64,000 nucleotides of DNA. Source: Acidicapsa ligni (GTDB lineage Bacteria; Acidobacteriota; Terriglobia; Terriglobales; Acidobacteriaceae). Shown in pieces: positions 9,044-17,637 of the stretch (within the stretch, counting starts at the first letter, position 1; each line of letters begins with the position of its first letter). Location of the stretch: the NCBI RefSeq assembly GCF_025685655.1, contig NZ_JAGSYG010000002.1, positions 930,001 through 994,000 of the forward strand, given 5' to 3'. The notes below the pieces were generated by a model, which saw only the letters and a list, made by a program, of their open reading frames with translations, ran no database searches and had not been told where the DNA came from. A program made the translations under genes and the position numbers.

Positions 9044-9975
9044 TGTCTGAGGGAATTCACGGGCCGATCGTAGCCTGCGTGCCGAACTTCTCCGAAGGCG
9101 TGGACGAAGCCTGTGTTCGGGCTATCGTCTCCGCCATGCGGGTGGAGGGCGTGCGGCTGCTCGATTGGTCGATGGATTCCGACCATAACCGTTCCGTGGT
9201 GACCATCGCAGGCGCTCCGGCCCTGGTTCTGGAGTCGGCCATCCGGGGGGTGGGTAAGGCCTCAGAGCTGATTGATCTGACCCGTCAGACGGGTGTCCAC
9301 CCGCGCATTGGGGCAGCGGACGTGATCCCATTTGTGCCGGTCTCCAAGGTTTCGCTCGACCAATGCGCGCTGCTGGCACGACAGGCGGGTGCGGAGATCT
9401 GGCGGCGTTTTGGCATTCCGGTGTATTTTTATGAGGCCGCTGCGGCGCGTCCTGACCGGGCTAATCTTGAGGATGTGCGACGGGGGCAGTTCGAAAAGTT
9501 GCGTGAGATTGCGCGGCGAGAGACATCGCGACGCCCTGACATTGGCGGACCAGCGCTGCACGCGACTGCCGGGGCGTGTGCCGTGGGAGCGCGCAAATTT
9601 CTGGTAGCCTACAACATCTACTTCGACTCCACTGACGTATCCCTGGTGCGGGCAATCGCGAAGGAGCTTCGTGCTTCCTCCGGAGGCTTGCACGGAGTCA
9701 AAGCATTGGGAGTCCTGGCTCACGGCCGGGCTCAGTTGACGATGAATGTGACGGATTTGAAGACCACGCCCGTCTCCAAGGTGTACGCGCAGGTCTGCCG
9801 GTTGGCCGCAAAGCACAAGGCCGATCCGGTAGAAGCTGAAATCATCGGTTTGCTGCCTCAAATTGCATATGAGCAGGATAGCGAGTGGATGCGTCTGTTA
9901 GATGGGTTCGATCCGGAAACCAAGGTTTTGGAGCGCAGGTTGGATGCTCCATTGGCTTGGCCGGAAGACCAGTAA
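9043..9975 (+). CDS. ftcD: Glutamate formimidoyltransferase (FtcD N-terminal type)
   Basis: Transfers the formimino group of N-formimino-L-glutamate to tetrahydrofolate, giving glutamate and 5-formimino-THF. The 310 residues cover the two formiminotransferase subdomains (N-terminal VACVPNFSEGVD and SDHNRSVVTIAG, then HPRIGAADVIPFVP; C-terminal ARKFLVAYNIYF and MNVTDLKTTP) but no cyclodeaminase domain. In the hut scheme this is the folate route for the product of HutI. Its presence together with hutF at 34 kb gives the genome two routes from the same intermediate. The PagL-like gene ends 13 bp before it, and the tandem duplication there provides its ribosome-binding context. Confidence 0.93.
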   Translation: MSEGIHGPIVACVPNFSEGVDEACVRAIVSAMRVEGVRLLDWSMDSDHNRSVVTIAGAPALVLESAIRGVGKASELIDLTRQTGVHPRIGAADVIPFVPVSKVSLDQCALLARQAGAEIWRRFGIPVYFYEAAAARPDRANLEDVRRGQFEKLREIARRETSRRPDIGGPALHATAGACAVGARKFLVAYNIYFDSTDVSLVRAIAKELRASSGGLHGVKALGVLAHGRAQLTMNVTDLKTTPVSKVYAQVCRLAAKHKADPVEAEIIGLLPQIAYEQDSEWMRLLDGFDPETKVLERRLDAPLAWPEDQ

Positions 9976-10064
9976 CCAAATTTTGTGCTGACAAAGTCAT
10001 GCACGATGCGCCTTTTTTGCCCGGCGCGAACCGGAAATACGCTTTCCGATCCAGGAGGAATATC

Positions 10065-11036
10065 TTGAAGAAGCATTTGTTAACAACTTGTTCACTGTCT
10101 GCACTTTTCCTGGCGGTGGTAATCGCGGGATCTTCCGTTTCCGCCTCAGCCGCACAATTATCGTCCGATGCTCGCGCGGCGATTCCACATGATGTTCAGC
10201 AGATGGTGGTCATCGACTATCGCATCATGCAGAATTCATCGGCTGCGATGGAGTTGCGTGGGCAGGTAATGCCTCCTGAGTTGAAGACGCTGGAAGACGG
10301 TCTGCGCAAGTCCGGTCTGGATGACAACAACGACGTAGATCAGTTGGCATTCATTCTTTACCGCGAGGGTGCGAGCGGGGAAGACGTTCGGACAATCGGC
10401 TTTGCGCAGGGGCAGTTCCCAGTGCAGGACGTGGTGGCCAACTTCAGAAAGAAGAAAGTCAAGTCAACCCTGGTACGCGGCAATCGGATTTATCCGTTGG
10501 GCACCACGGGCATGAGCGTGGCGTTCCTCGACGAGTCCACGATGGTTTTCGGCGGCCTCTCGGCAGTTCGCACTGCGCTCGACGTGCGTGATGGCCTGGC
10601 GCCAAGCCTGCTGACGAATCAGACGGTAATGGATTCAATGCGTTCTGTAGATGCCGCGCCTCTGTGGAGCGTTCTAGACCAGAAGGGAACTCAGACCATG
10701 ATGAAGCAGGTGCTGGGCGATGCTGGTTCGATGGCCGACTTCGACACGGTAAAAAAGCGCATGGTGGCGAGCTGGTACGCAATGGACTTCCAGCATGGCG
10801 TGAAGTTCGATCTCTCGGTGGTTACCGGAGATAACTTCGCTGCCGCTACTGTTTCTTCCCTGCTGAATGCAGCGGTGCTCTATAAGAAGATGAGCGGCTC
10901 GGACAGCGATAAGGCTGCGCTGGACGACACGGTTATCCGGTCGAACTCAGGGCGCCTGGATGTGCATTTCGCTGCTTCGGATTCGCAGTTTGGCTCGCTC
11001 ATGAAGTCGCCGATGTTCCAGAGCATGGTCCGGTAA
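10065..11036 (+). CDS. Secreted protein of unknown function
   Basis: I do not recognise this family. The 323-residue protein starts at TTG 10065, four bases after AGGAGGAA, and begins with a clear signal peptide (MKKHLL, hydrophobic stretch LFLAVVIAG, cleavage near SASAA), so it is exported. The mature part is soluble-looking, with repeated alpha/beta segments and no cysteines or metal motifs that I can see. It lies 89 bp after ftcD and ends in a terminator, so it may be its own unit. A frame extending upstream into ftcD is not used. Position alone does not suggest a job. Confidence 0.8.
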   Translation: MKKHLLTTCSLSALFLAVVIAGSSVSASAAQLSSDARAAIPHDVQQMVVIDYRIMQNSSAAMELRGQVMPPELKTLEDGLRKSGLDDNNDVDQLAFILYREGASGEDVRTIGFAQGQFPVQDVVANFRKKKVKSTLVRGNRIYPLGTTGMSVAFLDESTMVFGGLSAVRTALDVRDGLAPSLLTNQTVMDSMRSVDAAPLWSVLDQKGTQTMMKQVLGDAGSMADFDTVKKRMVASWYAMDFQHGVKFDLSVVTGDNFAAATVSSLLNAAVLYKKMSGSDSDKAALDDTVIRSNSGRLDVHFAASDSQFGSLMKSPMFQSMVR

Positions 11037-11052
11037 AAGATGGTCCGGTAAA
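11025..11052. repeat. In-frame tandem duplication across a stop codon
   Basis: ATGGTCCGGTAAA occurs at 11025-11037 and 11040-11052, 15 bp apart. Both copies carry the same TAA in the same frame, so the gene has a second in-frame stop five codons after the first. Confidence 0.9.
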
Positions 11053-11074
11053 CAGGTAACAGGTGTAATGAATG

Positions 11075-11110
11075 ACTCCGCCCATGCTTCAATCCGGGCG
11101 GAGTTCTTAT
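11075..11110 (+). terminator. Hairpin terminator after the secreted protein gene
   Basis: ACTCCGCCC (11075-11083) pairs with GGGCGGAGT (11096-11104), 12-base loop, followed by the weak T-rich run TCTTATTT. Confidence 0.65.
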
Positions 11111-11132
11111 TTGCATAGCTAATATTCAGAGG

Positions 11133-13022
11133 CTAAACAGGATCGCCCTTGCGGCGTATCTTCGGTACTTCGAGCAGGCTGGACGGGAAGTCGGGACGGG
11201 ATAACGTACTGGCCACGATGACTCGGTTGCGGCCCCTTGCCTTGGCCCGGTAAAGCGCCTGATCCGCAGCCTCGATCAGGTCCTGTGCCGATTTGCCGCG
11301 CTGAGGCGTGATTGTGGCACAGCCGATGGAGACAGTCACGATTCCCGGTGCGTTGCCTTCATGGGGCAGGCGGCGATTGCGAATAGACTGGCAAATATCT
11401 TCGGCCACTGCTCTTGAACCTAACTCGTCTGTGCCGGGCAGGATCACGGCAAACTCTTCGCCACCGTATCGCGCAACCAGATCGCCGGGGCGGAGAACGA
11501 TGTCCAGAGCAGCCTCTGCAATCTGCTTGAGGCAGCTATCTCCGCGGACATGGCCGTAAGTGTCGTTATAGCGCTTGAAGTGGTCCGCATCGATCAGCAG
11601 CAGGGAAAGTTTGTTGCCGTCGCGGGATGTGCGTCTCCATTCGGCGGCCAGGGCATCGTCAAAGCGCCGCCGGTTTGCGATGCCGGTCAGGGCGTCGATG
11701 ACGACGAGAGTTTCCATGGCGCGATAGGCGGATTGCAGATGCTCCTCCGAGCGTTTTCGTTCCGTGATATCGCGGACGATATTCAAGTAGCCAATCGGCC
11801 GGCCGGTTCCGGGGTCGCGGTAAACGCGCAGGCTGCCTTCCACCCAGATATATTCGCCGTCCCTTTTTCTTGCCCGGTATTCCAGCGTTCCACCCTCGGC
11901 ACCGGCCCGCAGCGCCCTCATGGCCGTCTCCACGTCGGCAACATCGGCAGGATGAATGACCTCGCGGAACAGGCGGCCAACAAGCTCATGCGGCTCCCAG
12001 CCGGAGAGAGTCTTGATGCCCGGGGATACATACGTTCGTCGTCCGTCCAGGTCTCCAAGCACGATGGCGTCGCGTGAATTGTCGACCACCAGTTTATGCA
12101 GAGCTGCAATTTGTCGAAGGTCGTTCTGAGTTCTCCGCAGACTGCCAAAAACCACTGAAATGGAATAGAGCGTAAGCATCGTCGATGCCAGGAATAACTG
12201 GAGGATAGCAGCCTTCCACTCAATGCTCATCTGCGTGGCAAGCGCCATTGGGCCGCGGCCGTGGACGGTGTCCCATCCGCCGATGATGGCAATCAGCAGC
12301 GTGCAAAGCGCGGCCCATCCGAGATCCAGTTGCATCAGGACAAGAACAAGAAAGGGAAAGACGAGAAACATGAGCGGAAGCTGGCTCTGATTGAAGATAA
12401 GCAGGGTGCAGACCAGCGTCATCGTCGGGTAAATCCATTGCCTGCGCAGCAGACGCCAGTTGCGCATCCTGTTTTGCAGGATGGCGACAAAGGTAGGCGT
12501 AACAACCGCGATGCCGAGTCCATCTCCGACCAGCCATCCCTGAACGACGCTGAGAAAGTCGTCATGATAGGTAAAACTTTTGAAAATGCCGTAAATGATT
12601 GCCGGGACTGCGGGAGCCAGGACACATGCAAATCCGACAAATCGAAGAAGATATCGGCCATCGGTGAAGATGGGTCTGACCGTGGACTTTCGCTTTAGCA
12701 GAAAGGCCCCGATCAGGACTTCAAACATGTTCAGGCTATTGAACAGCAGGTTCATCCCGAGCTTTTCGCCGATGAGGAAGCTGCCTACGACCATGCCTGC
12801 AAAGCCGGCGAGCCCATAGCCGAGCCAGCGCCACCGTGGAGCGAGCAGTAGAAACGCAAGGACCAGGCCGTTTGCCAGCCAGATGATGTTCAATCCGTCG
12901 GAGTATCTCTCCATCGAGTTGATGGAAATAATCGAGGCGGTTACGCCCAGGAACATGCCAGTCAGCCGCAGCGGGTAGTTATACCTGTGCTGCCATCGCT
13001 TTCCTGCTGCACTGGTATGCAA
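11133..13022 (-). CDS. Membrane diguanylate cyclase: MASE1-PAS-GGDEF
   Basis: Makes cyclic di-GMP at the inner membrane. The N-terminal 270 or so residues are a run of hydrophobic helices with MASE1 character. A PAS domain with its PAC segment follows (LDGRRTYVSPGIKTLSGW, then GYLNIVRDITERK), then a GGDEF domain with the active-site variant GGEEF, which is catalytically competent in the family. RPGD five residues before GGEEF is an inhibitory I-site, so product feedback is likely. I place the start at TTG 13022, five bases after GGAGGAACTC; a GTG at 13034 is the alternative but would use that Shine-Dalgarno site as codons. Nearby genes give no clue to the signal sensed. The 218 bp upstream hold nothing recognisable. 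Confidence 0.93.
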   Translation of the reverse strand: MHTSAAGKRWQHRYNYPLRLTGMFLGVTASIISINSMERYSDGLNIIWLANGLVLAFLLLAPRWRWLGYGLAGFAGMVVGSFLIGEKLGMNLLFNSLNMFEVLIGAFLLKRKSTVRPIFTDGRYLLRFVGFACVLAPAVPAIIYGIFKSFTYHDDFLSVVQGWLVGDGLGIAVVTPTFVAILQNRMRNWRLLRRQWIYPTMTLVCTLLIFNQSQLPLMFLVFPFLVLVLMQLDLGWAALCTLLIAIIGGWDTVHGRGPMALATQMSIEWKAAILQLFLASTMLTLYSISVVFGSLRRTQNDLRQIAALHKLVVDNSRDAIVLGDLDGRRTYVSPGIKTLSGWEPHELVGRLFREVIHPADVADVETAMRALRAGAEGGTLEYRARKRDGEYIWVEGSLRVYRDPGTGRPIGYLNIVRDITERKRSEEHLQSAYRAMETLVVIDALTGIANRRRFDDALAAEWRRTSRDGNKLSLLLIDADHFKRYNDTYGHVRGDSCLKQIAEAALDIVLRPGDLVARYGGEEFAVILPGTDELGSRAVAEDICQSIRNRRLPHEGNAPGIVTVSIGCATITPQRGKSAQDLIEAADQALYRAKARGRNRVIVASTLSRPDFPSSLLEVPKIRRKGDPV

Positions 13023-13240
13023 GAGTTCCTCCACTTCGGGCTACTTATGTATCGACGGGAAAATCAATGCTTCAACAACGTGAGCTCACATGAATCATCG
13101 CCAACGATAATCCCGATATCTCTGGCAACAACTACTGCAGGCTGCTTCTGAACCTGATACCCCGGAAAGAAAGGCAAAATCAATTGGAGCTGGCGATCGT
13201 TATTCGTTCAATTCTTTGTTCGTTTGTTCGATCTTCTACT

Positions 13241-13621
13241 TCATGATGCAGGCTTAAAACTGGGTTGAAACTCAACTTTGCCATGGGAAAGCAGGAGAAT
13301 GGTGAGTTCGCCCTGTTGCTCCTCTACCAACTCCAATCCCTCGGCATGCGATGTCTTTCCATCGGGCGTGATGTAGCCCACTTTGATTGGTCCGCTTCCG
13401 CGAATTTTGAAACGATAGTCCATGGTTGCTCCCGGAACCAGTGAGTTTGTACCAAAGCTGGCGGTGGGATAATCGACTTCCAATTCGCGGATGGTTTCGC
13501 CCGTTTGATTCACGATGTGCGCAGCGATCCAGTAGCTTTTGCAGCCACTGAGAGGCAGCATGATTATCAGCGCCAGAAAGGTAGCCGTCATACGCCAGCT
13601 TTTAAAAGCAAAGTACTTCAA
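13241..13621 (-). CDS. Small lipoprotein of unknown function, coupled to lpxD
   Basis: A 126-residue protein with a signal peptide ending in the lipobox LSGC, so it should be lipid-anchored. The remainder looks like one small beta-rich domain (NQTGETIRELEVDYP, then GPIKVGYITPDG). Its TTG start overlaps the lpxD stop as TTGA and is preceded by AAGAAGG, which decides the start and implies translational coupling. Being made together with a lipid A enzyme suggests an envelope role, but this is inference and I recognise no family. Confidence 0.8.
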   Translation of the reverse strand: MKYFAFKSWRMTATFLALIIMLPLSGCKSYWIAAHIVNQTGETIRELEVDYPTASFGTNSLVPGATMDYRFKIRGSGPIKVGYITPDGKTSHAEGLELVEEQQGELTILLLSHGKVEFQPSFKPAS

Positions 13622-14682
13622 TTACGGCCTTCTTTCGCATGAGCACTACTGTCAGAAGATGCATCTGTACCGGCGATCACCTGGGCAGCCTTTTCCAGCT
13701 GATGAATACGACGGAAGATTTCGGGCAGGCGTTGAAAGACTGCGACAGCCCGTAACCAGCTCCGATTCTCAAATGCAGGCGAGCCCGAGAGCATTTTTCC
13801 GGATGGCACATCGTGCGATACGCCGGACTGCGCTGTCAAGATTACTTCGTCGCCAAGAGTGCAGTGACCAGCTACGCCAGTCTGCCCGGCAAGGATCGCG
13901 TTGGCGCCAACGACAGAGGAACCGGCAAGACCAGCCTGCGCGCAGACCAGTGTGTTCTTGCCCACCTTGGAGCCGTGCCCGATCTGGACGAGGTTGTCTA
14001 TCTTGGCTCCATCGGCAATTTCGGTCGCTCCAACAGTGGCTCGATCGATGCAGGCATTGGCCTGGATGTCCACATGGTGACCGACCAGCACCGGGCCCGA
14101 CTGGGGAATTTTCTGCCAGTTGCCCTGGTTGTCTTTAGCGAATCCAAAGCCGTCCGATCCGACGATCGCTCCATTTTCGAGCGTGACATGGTCGCCGAGA
14201 ATACACCCTTCGCGCACGACAGCGTGAGCATGGGCGTAGAAGTGATCTCCCGCTACGACGCCGGGATAGAGCACCACGTGGGGCAGCACGGTTGCGTTAT
14301 CGCCCAGTTGCACGCCTGGTCCGATGACAACATAAGCTCCGATATGAGAATTGGCCCCGATCCTGGCGGTAGGGTCGATGACCGCGGTGGGATGTATGCC
14401 GGGCGCGTAGGCAGGCGGCTGGTAAAAGATGCCCAGCGCCTGTGCGAAGGCATGATATGGATTGGCGAGGCGAAGCGTAGGGGTTGAGATTTCCGGGAAA
14501 TCCGGAGATACAAGAACCGCCGCAGCCTTTGTCTTGTGAACCAGGCCTGCGTATTTTGGGTTGGCAACGAAGGTGATCTCGGTTGGGCCAGCCTCTTCAA
14601 TGCCGCGTACGCCCGTGACCTCTATAGTGCCGTCACCGTGCAGGGTTGCATTCAGACGATCTGCCAGTTCTGCCAGTCTCAT
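13618..14682 (-). CDS. lpxD: UDP-3-O-(3-hydroxyacyl)glucosamine N-acyltransferase
   Basis: Adds the second 3-hydroxyacyl chain (from acyl-ACP) to UDP-3-O-acyl-glucosamine in lipid A synthesis. 354 residues, usual length. The N-terminal part is the uridine-binding domain (EITFVANPKYAGLV); the middle is a left-handed beta-helix of hexapeptide repeats (AVIDPTARIGANSHIGAYVV and onwards); IGHGSKVG contains the expected catalytic His. The C-terminal helices (VFQRLPEIFRRIHQLEKAA) complete the family fold. The gene lies alone rather than in the usual bamA-skp-lpxD-fabZ-lpxA cluster and overlaps the following lipoprotein gene by four bases. A spacer full of short repeats lies upstream. Confidence 0.96.
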   Translation of the reverse strand: MRLAELADRLNATLHGDGTIEVTGVRGIEEAGPTEITFVANPKYAGLVHKTKAAAVLVSPDFPEISTPTLRLANPYHAFAQALGIFYQPPAYAPGIHPTAVIDPTARIGANSHIGAYVVIGPGVQLGDNATVLPHVVLYPGVVAGDHFYAHAHAVVREGCILGDHVTLENGAIVGSDGFGFAKDNQGNWQKIPQSGPVLVGHHVDIQANACIDRATVGATEIADGAKIDNLVQIGHGSKVGKNTLVCAQAGLAGSSVVGANAILAGQTGVAGHCTLGDEVILTAQSGVSHDVPSGKMLSGSPAFENRSWLRAVAVFQRLPEIFRRIHQLEKAAQVIAGTDASSDSSAHAKEGRN

Positions 14683-14706
14683 TGTTGAGATTGTAATTGG
14701 AATATC

Positions 14707-14798
14707 AGTCTGACTCAGACTGACTCAAGCCTGACGTCAGGCGGACGGGCTCAAACGGACTGGCTTAGGCGTACTGGCTTAGACGGATGCAGGCGGAC
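14707..14798. repeat. Cluster of short direct and inverted repeats before lpxD
   Basis: Within 92 bp: the inverted repeat AGTCTGA-C-TCAGACT (14707-14721), the palindrome CTGACGTCAG (14731-14740), ACTGGCTTAG twice (14759, 14773) and CAGGCGGAC twice (14738, 14790). No reading frame runs through it. Confidence 0.7.
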
Positions 14799-14816
14799 AC
14801 AGGTATTCAAGGCCGT

Positions 14817-15383
14817 TCATTCCAACAGAACTCGTTCCGGAACGCGTTCTGTTGGAAAGAGAGTCGGCTGCAAATCCTGGCCGGGGCCTGCGCCGGAGTG
14901 CGGGGCAGAGGCCGCTCCAATAACCGAGAGGACGATCAGTTCTCGAATCGAGCTTCGTGGAACAAAGACCCGCTGAGTGTTGGTGCGGGTATCGGGCGGG
15001 GTGAGCAATATCCCAACGCCCTCGATGAGTGATCGGTCATTGGCGACGATGCCCTCCAGGACATCTGCGTCTCGCAGCGTGAGGCGCACCCATAGCCCCG
15101 TCATGCGTCCGGTCATGCGCGGCCTGCTGGTGAATCGCCTGCGCAGCAGCCGTTCCGGTTGAGCCGATTCTCCCGAAGAGGATTCGCCTGCAGCCGACTC
15201 GCCAGGAAGCGGATCGCGGACGTAGCAGACCCACTTCACGGCCTCCCAGTCAAGGACGGCCAGTTTTCCCGAGCTGTCGAGAAGTTCTAAAACCGGGCTG
15301 TCCGCAGGATTGGCCGCGGCATAACCGGCGGCCCAATCCTGCGTAAACTTGCGTACTATCACCGGTTTACGGGCCTGGCTCAC
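14817..15383 (-). CDS. Uncharacterised protein with a conserved WVCYVRD-type domain
   Basis: A 188-residue, probably cytoplasmic protein without signal peptide or membrane segment. The first half (VLELLDSSGKLAVLDWEAVK, then WVCYVRD) and the later LTLRDADVLEGIVANDRS plus TQRVFVPRSSI give a two-part beta-rich pattern that I have seen in acidobacterial proteins without a known role. An Ser/Glu/Gly-rich spacer sits between (GESAAGESSSGESA). It lies upstream of lpxD on the same strand, separated by the repeat-rich spacer. I do not assign a function. Confidence 0.75.
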   Translation of the reverse strand: MSQARKPVIVRKFTQDWAAGYAAANPADSPVLELLDSSGKLAVLDWEAVKWVCYVRDPLPGESAAGESSSGESAQPERLLRRRFTSRPRMTGRMTGLWVRLTLRDADVLEGIVANDRSLIEGVGILLTPPDTRTNTQRVFVPRSSIRELIVLSVIGAASAPHSGAGPGQDLQPTLFPTERVPERVLLE

Positions 15384-15570
15384 AGGGTGGATTGTCGCAC
15401 GAGCCGCTGGCGAATGAGTGAATTCAGTTCTAAAGCTGTAGCCAAGCTGGTTACGGTGTGATAACGTACTGTGGTTGCACGCATGCTAATGACGCTTTCT
15501 AAGCGTTGTTGCATCAGATACTTGAGAGACACCAAGGCGGGGAATAACCCGCGGGAGTAGTGAACGAAGC

Positions 15571-17637
15571 ATGCCTGACTATATTTATTTGTTGGAGAAC
15601 CGGCTGTCCGCCCCCCAGCAAAATGCCTTACGGACGGTACGGGATTTGGCGCGCGAAGCGCAGAAAACAGTCTTTCTCACCGGGGGCGCCGTGCGCGATC
15701 TCACTTGTGGGAATCCTGTACGCGACCTTGAAGTAACTGTGCACGGAAACGTGCTTGAACTGAAGTCCGCAGTCGAAAAAGCGGGAGGCAAAGTCTGGGG
15801 TGTCGATGAAGTTTCGCGCACTCTGTATCTGTGCTTCCCCGGCAACGTTCGTCTGGATCTGGGGAGCGCGCGTCGCGCTGATTTTCCAAAGTCGGGCAAA
15901 CCTGTGTATGAGTGGACAAGCATCCAGGAAGATCTGCGCGCGCGCGACTTTACCGTAAATGCGATGGCAATTTCTCTGAATGAGGGATCTTACGGCTTGT
16001 TGATGGACCCAACCAATGGAGTCGCCGATATCGAGGCACGCCATCTGCGATTGGTCTCCAACTACGGTTTCCTTGAGAATCCGGTGCAGTTGATTCGTGC
16101 AACCCGGCTCAAGGCCCGACTGGCTTTTGAACTGGAAGAAAGAACCCACACACGCTACGAAAATGCCAAGGGTGAAGATGTCATCGAGCATCTCTCCGAG
16201 CATGAGCGCAGTCGCGAACTGGAGCAGATCGGCCATGAAGAAGAGCCGCTGAAGGTTCTGCATGCGTTGGAGGCCGAGGGCTGGATGCAGCACCTCTTCG
16301 CAGCGTGGACTGCGGCCAAGGCCGATGTGGACAAGCTGACGGCGTTGCACGATCTTTCGATCGAGCTACAGGTGCAGGGTGTGCACCCGGATGTATCTGC
16401 GGCGCAGATGCAGTTGCTGACGGCCAAGCTGGCTGCGAAGGATCTGGCCCAGCTCAAGAAGCAGATGCTGCGACCGGGCTTTGTCGAGGAGTGGAATCAT
16501 CTCGACGCGCAGGCAGCAGATTTCGCCAAGGTACTGCTCTCGAAAGAGAATGCGACACCCTCTGCGACCTACAATCTTTTCACGAGCTATGCGGCGGAAG
16601 CTGTTCTATGGCTTGGGTTTACCAGCAAGCAGGCAGCCGTCAAGGAAAAGTACGAGAATTTCCTGAAGGTCTGGCCGCAGGCTCGTCAGCGCGTTCCTTA
16701 CGCCTTGATGCTCGAAATGAGAATCACGCCCGAGCTACCTGGCTACAACGACCTGGTGAAGACCATCTTCCTGCAATTGATCGATGGCGGTTTGACCACC
16801 AACGAGGAGATTCGTGCGCTGCTGGAGCCGCATTCACCGCCCGCGCCGCCTCCGCCGGTCACGATCAAGCGGACTCGCGCCAAGAAGGGTGCAGAGGCCA
16901 AGAAGGCGCGTCATTCGGATGAGGATGATGAAGACTCCGACGATCTGGGCGACGACGAGGACGAGGAAGATGGTCTCGATCTCGACGGCGAGGATCTCGA
17001 TTTCTCCATCGGAGCCGATGATGCGCGGATTGCTCCTGCGGCGGACGGCGATGAGGACGATGTCTTCGCTCGCGATTCGGTCGGGGATGACGATCTCGAT
17101 TCCGACGGAGATCGGGATGCGGATACAGACGTCGATCCAGATGACGAGCCCACCCCTCCGGCAGCACCGAGAGGCCGCAAGGGCCGCGGAACATCCAAGG
17201 CCGCGTCCAGATCGGAATCGACTGCGGATCGCAATTCCGCGTCCGGAGCCGGATTGCGCGAGCTTGCGGAGGAGTACGACCTGGTTGAACCGGATGATCC
17301 AGCCGATTTAGACGAGGCTGATCCGTCGATTCTGACCGAGGATCTGACAACGGCAAAGAAAGTAACCTCGAAGGGACAGAAGGCGACTCCGATCAAGTCG
17401 TCTTCTGCCGCATCTAAAACAAAGGCTGCCGTGAAGGTGGTAGCGAAGGCTCCTGTGAAGGCGCCGGTTAAAGTCGTAGCGAAGTCTGCGGCGAAGCCGG
17501 CACCTGCCAAGCCTGTCGCGAAGGTTGCGGCTAAACCGGCGAGCAAGGCTCCTGTAAAAGCTGCGGTAAAGGTAGTCGCAAAGGCAGTTCCGGCGAAAAA
17601 GGCTGTCGCTGTATCCAAGACTGGCAAGAAACGGTAA
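15571..17637 (+). CDS. tRNA nucleotidyltransferase/poly(A) polymerase family protein with acidic and histone-H1-like tail
   Basis: Residues 1 to about 430 are a class II nucleotidyltransferase: GGAVRD (38-43) binds the nucleotide triphosphate, RDLEV (51-55) is the metal site, and EDLRARDFTVNAMA is the RNA-binding/arginine motif. The usual Asp-x-Asp is Asp-x-Glu here, so activity needs proof. From about residue 448 the protein changes: an Asp/Glu-rich tract to about 535, an Arg/Ser linker, then residues from about 594 to 688 made of Lys-Ala-Pro-Val units (KAPVKAPVKVVAK type), as in histone H1 C-terminal tails. With 688 residues it is far longer than CCA-adding enzymes or PcnB (400-470). The basic tail could bind RNA or DNA; the acidic tract may shield it. 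No close operon partners. Confidence 0.85.
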   Translation: MPDYIYLLENRLSAPQQNALRTVRDLAREAQKTVFLTGGAVRDLTCGNPVRDLEVTVHGNVLELKSAVEKAGGKVWGVDEVSRTLYLCFPGNVRLDLGSARRADFPKSGKPVYEWTSIQEDLRARDFTVNAMAISLNEGSYGLLMDPTNGVADIEARHLRLVSNYGFLENPVQLIRATRLKARLAFELEERTHTRYENAKGEDVIEHLSEHERSRELEQIGHEEEPLKVLHALEAEGWMQHLFAAWTAAKADVDKLTALHDLSIELQVQGVHPDVSAAQMQLLTAKLAAKDLAQLKKQMLRPGFVEEWNHLDAQAADFAKVLLSKENATPSATYNLFTSYAAEAVLWLGFTSKQAAVKEKYENFLKVWPQARQRVPYALMLEMRITPELPGYNDLVKTIFLQLIDGGLTTNEEIRALLEPHSPPAPPPPVTIKRTRAKKGAEAKKARHSDEDDEDSDDLGDDEDEEDGLDLDGEDLDFSIGADDARIAPAADGDEDDVFARDSVGDDDLDSDGDRDADTDVDPDDEPTPPAAPRGRKGRGTSKAASRSESTADRNSASGAGLRELAEEYDLVEPDDPADLDEADPSILTEDLTTAKKVTSKGQKATPIKSSSAASKTKAAVKVVAKAPVKAPVKVVAKSAAKPAPAKPVAKVAAKPASKAPVKAAVKVVAKAVPAKKAVAVSKTGKKR

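Noticed and set aside
15384..15570. Possible tRNA or small RNA before the nucleotidyltransferase gene
   Set aside because: Read by eye, no cloverleaf or T-loop GTTCGA-type motif could be placed; not called.
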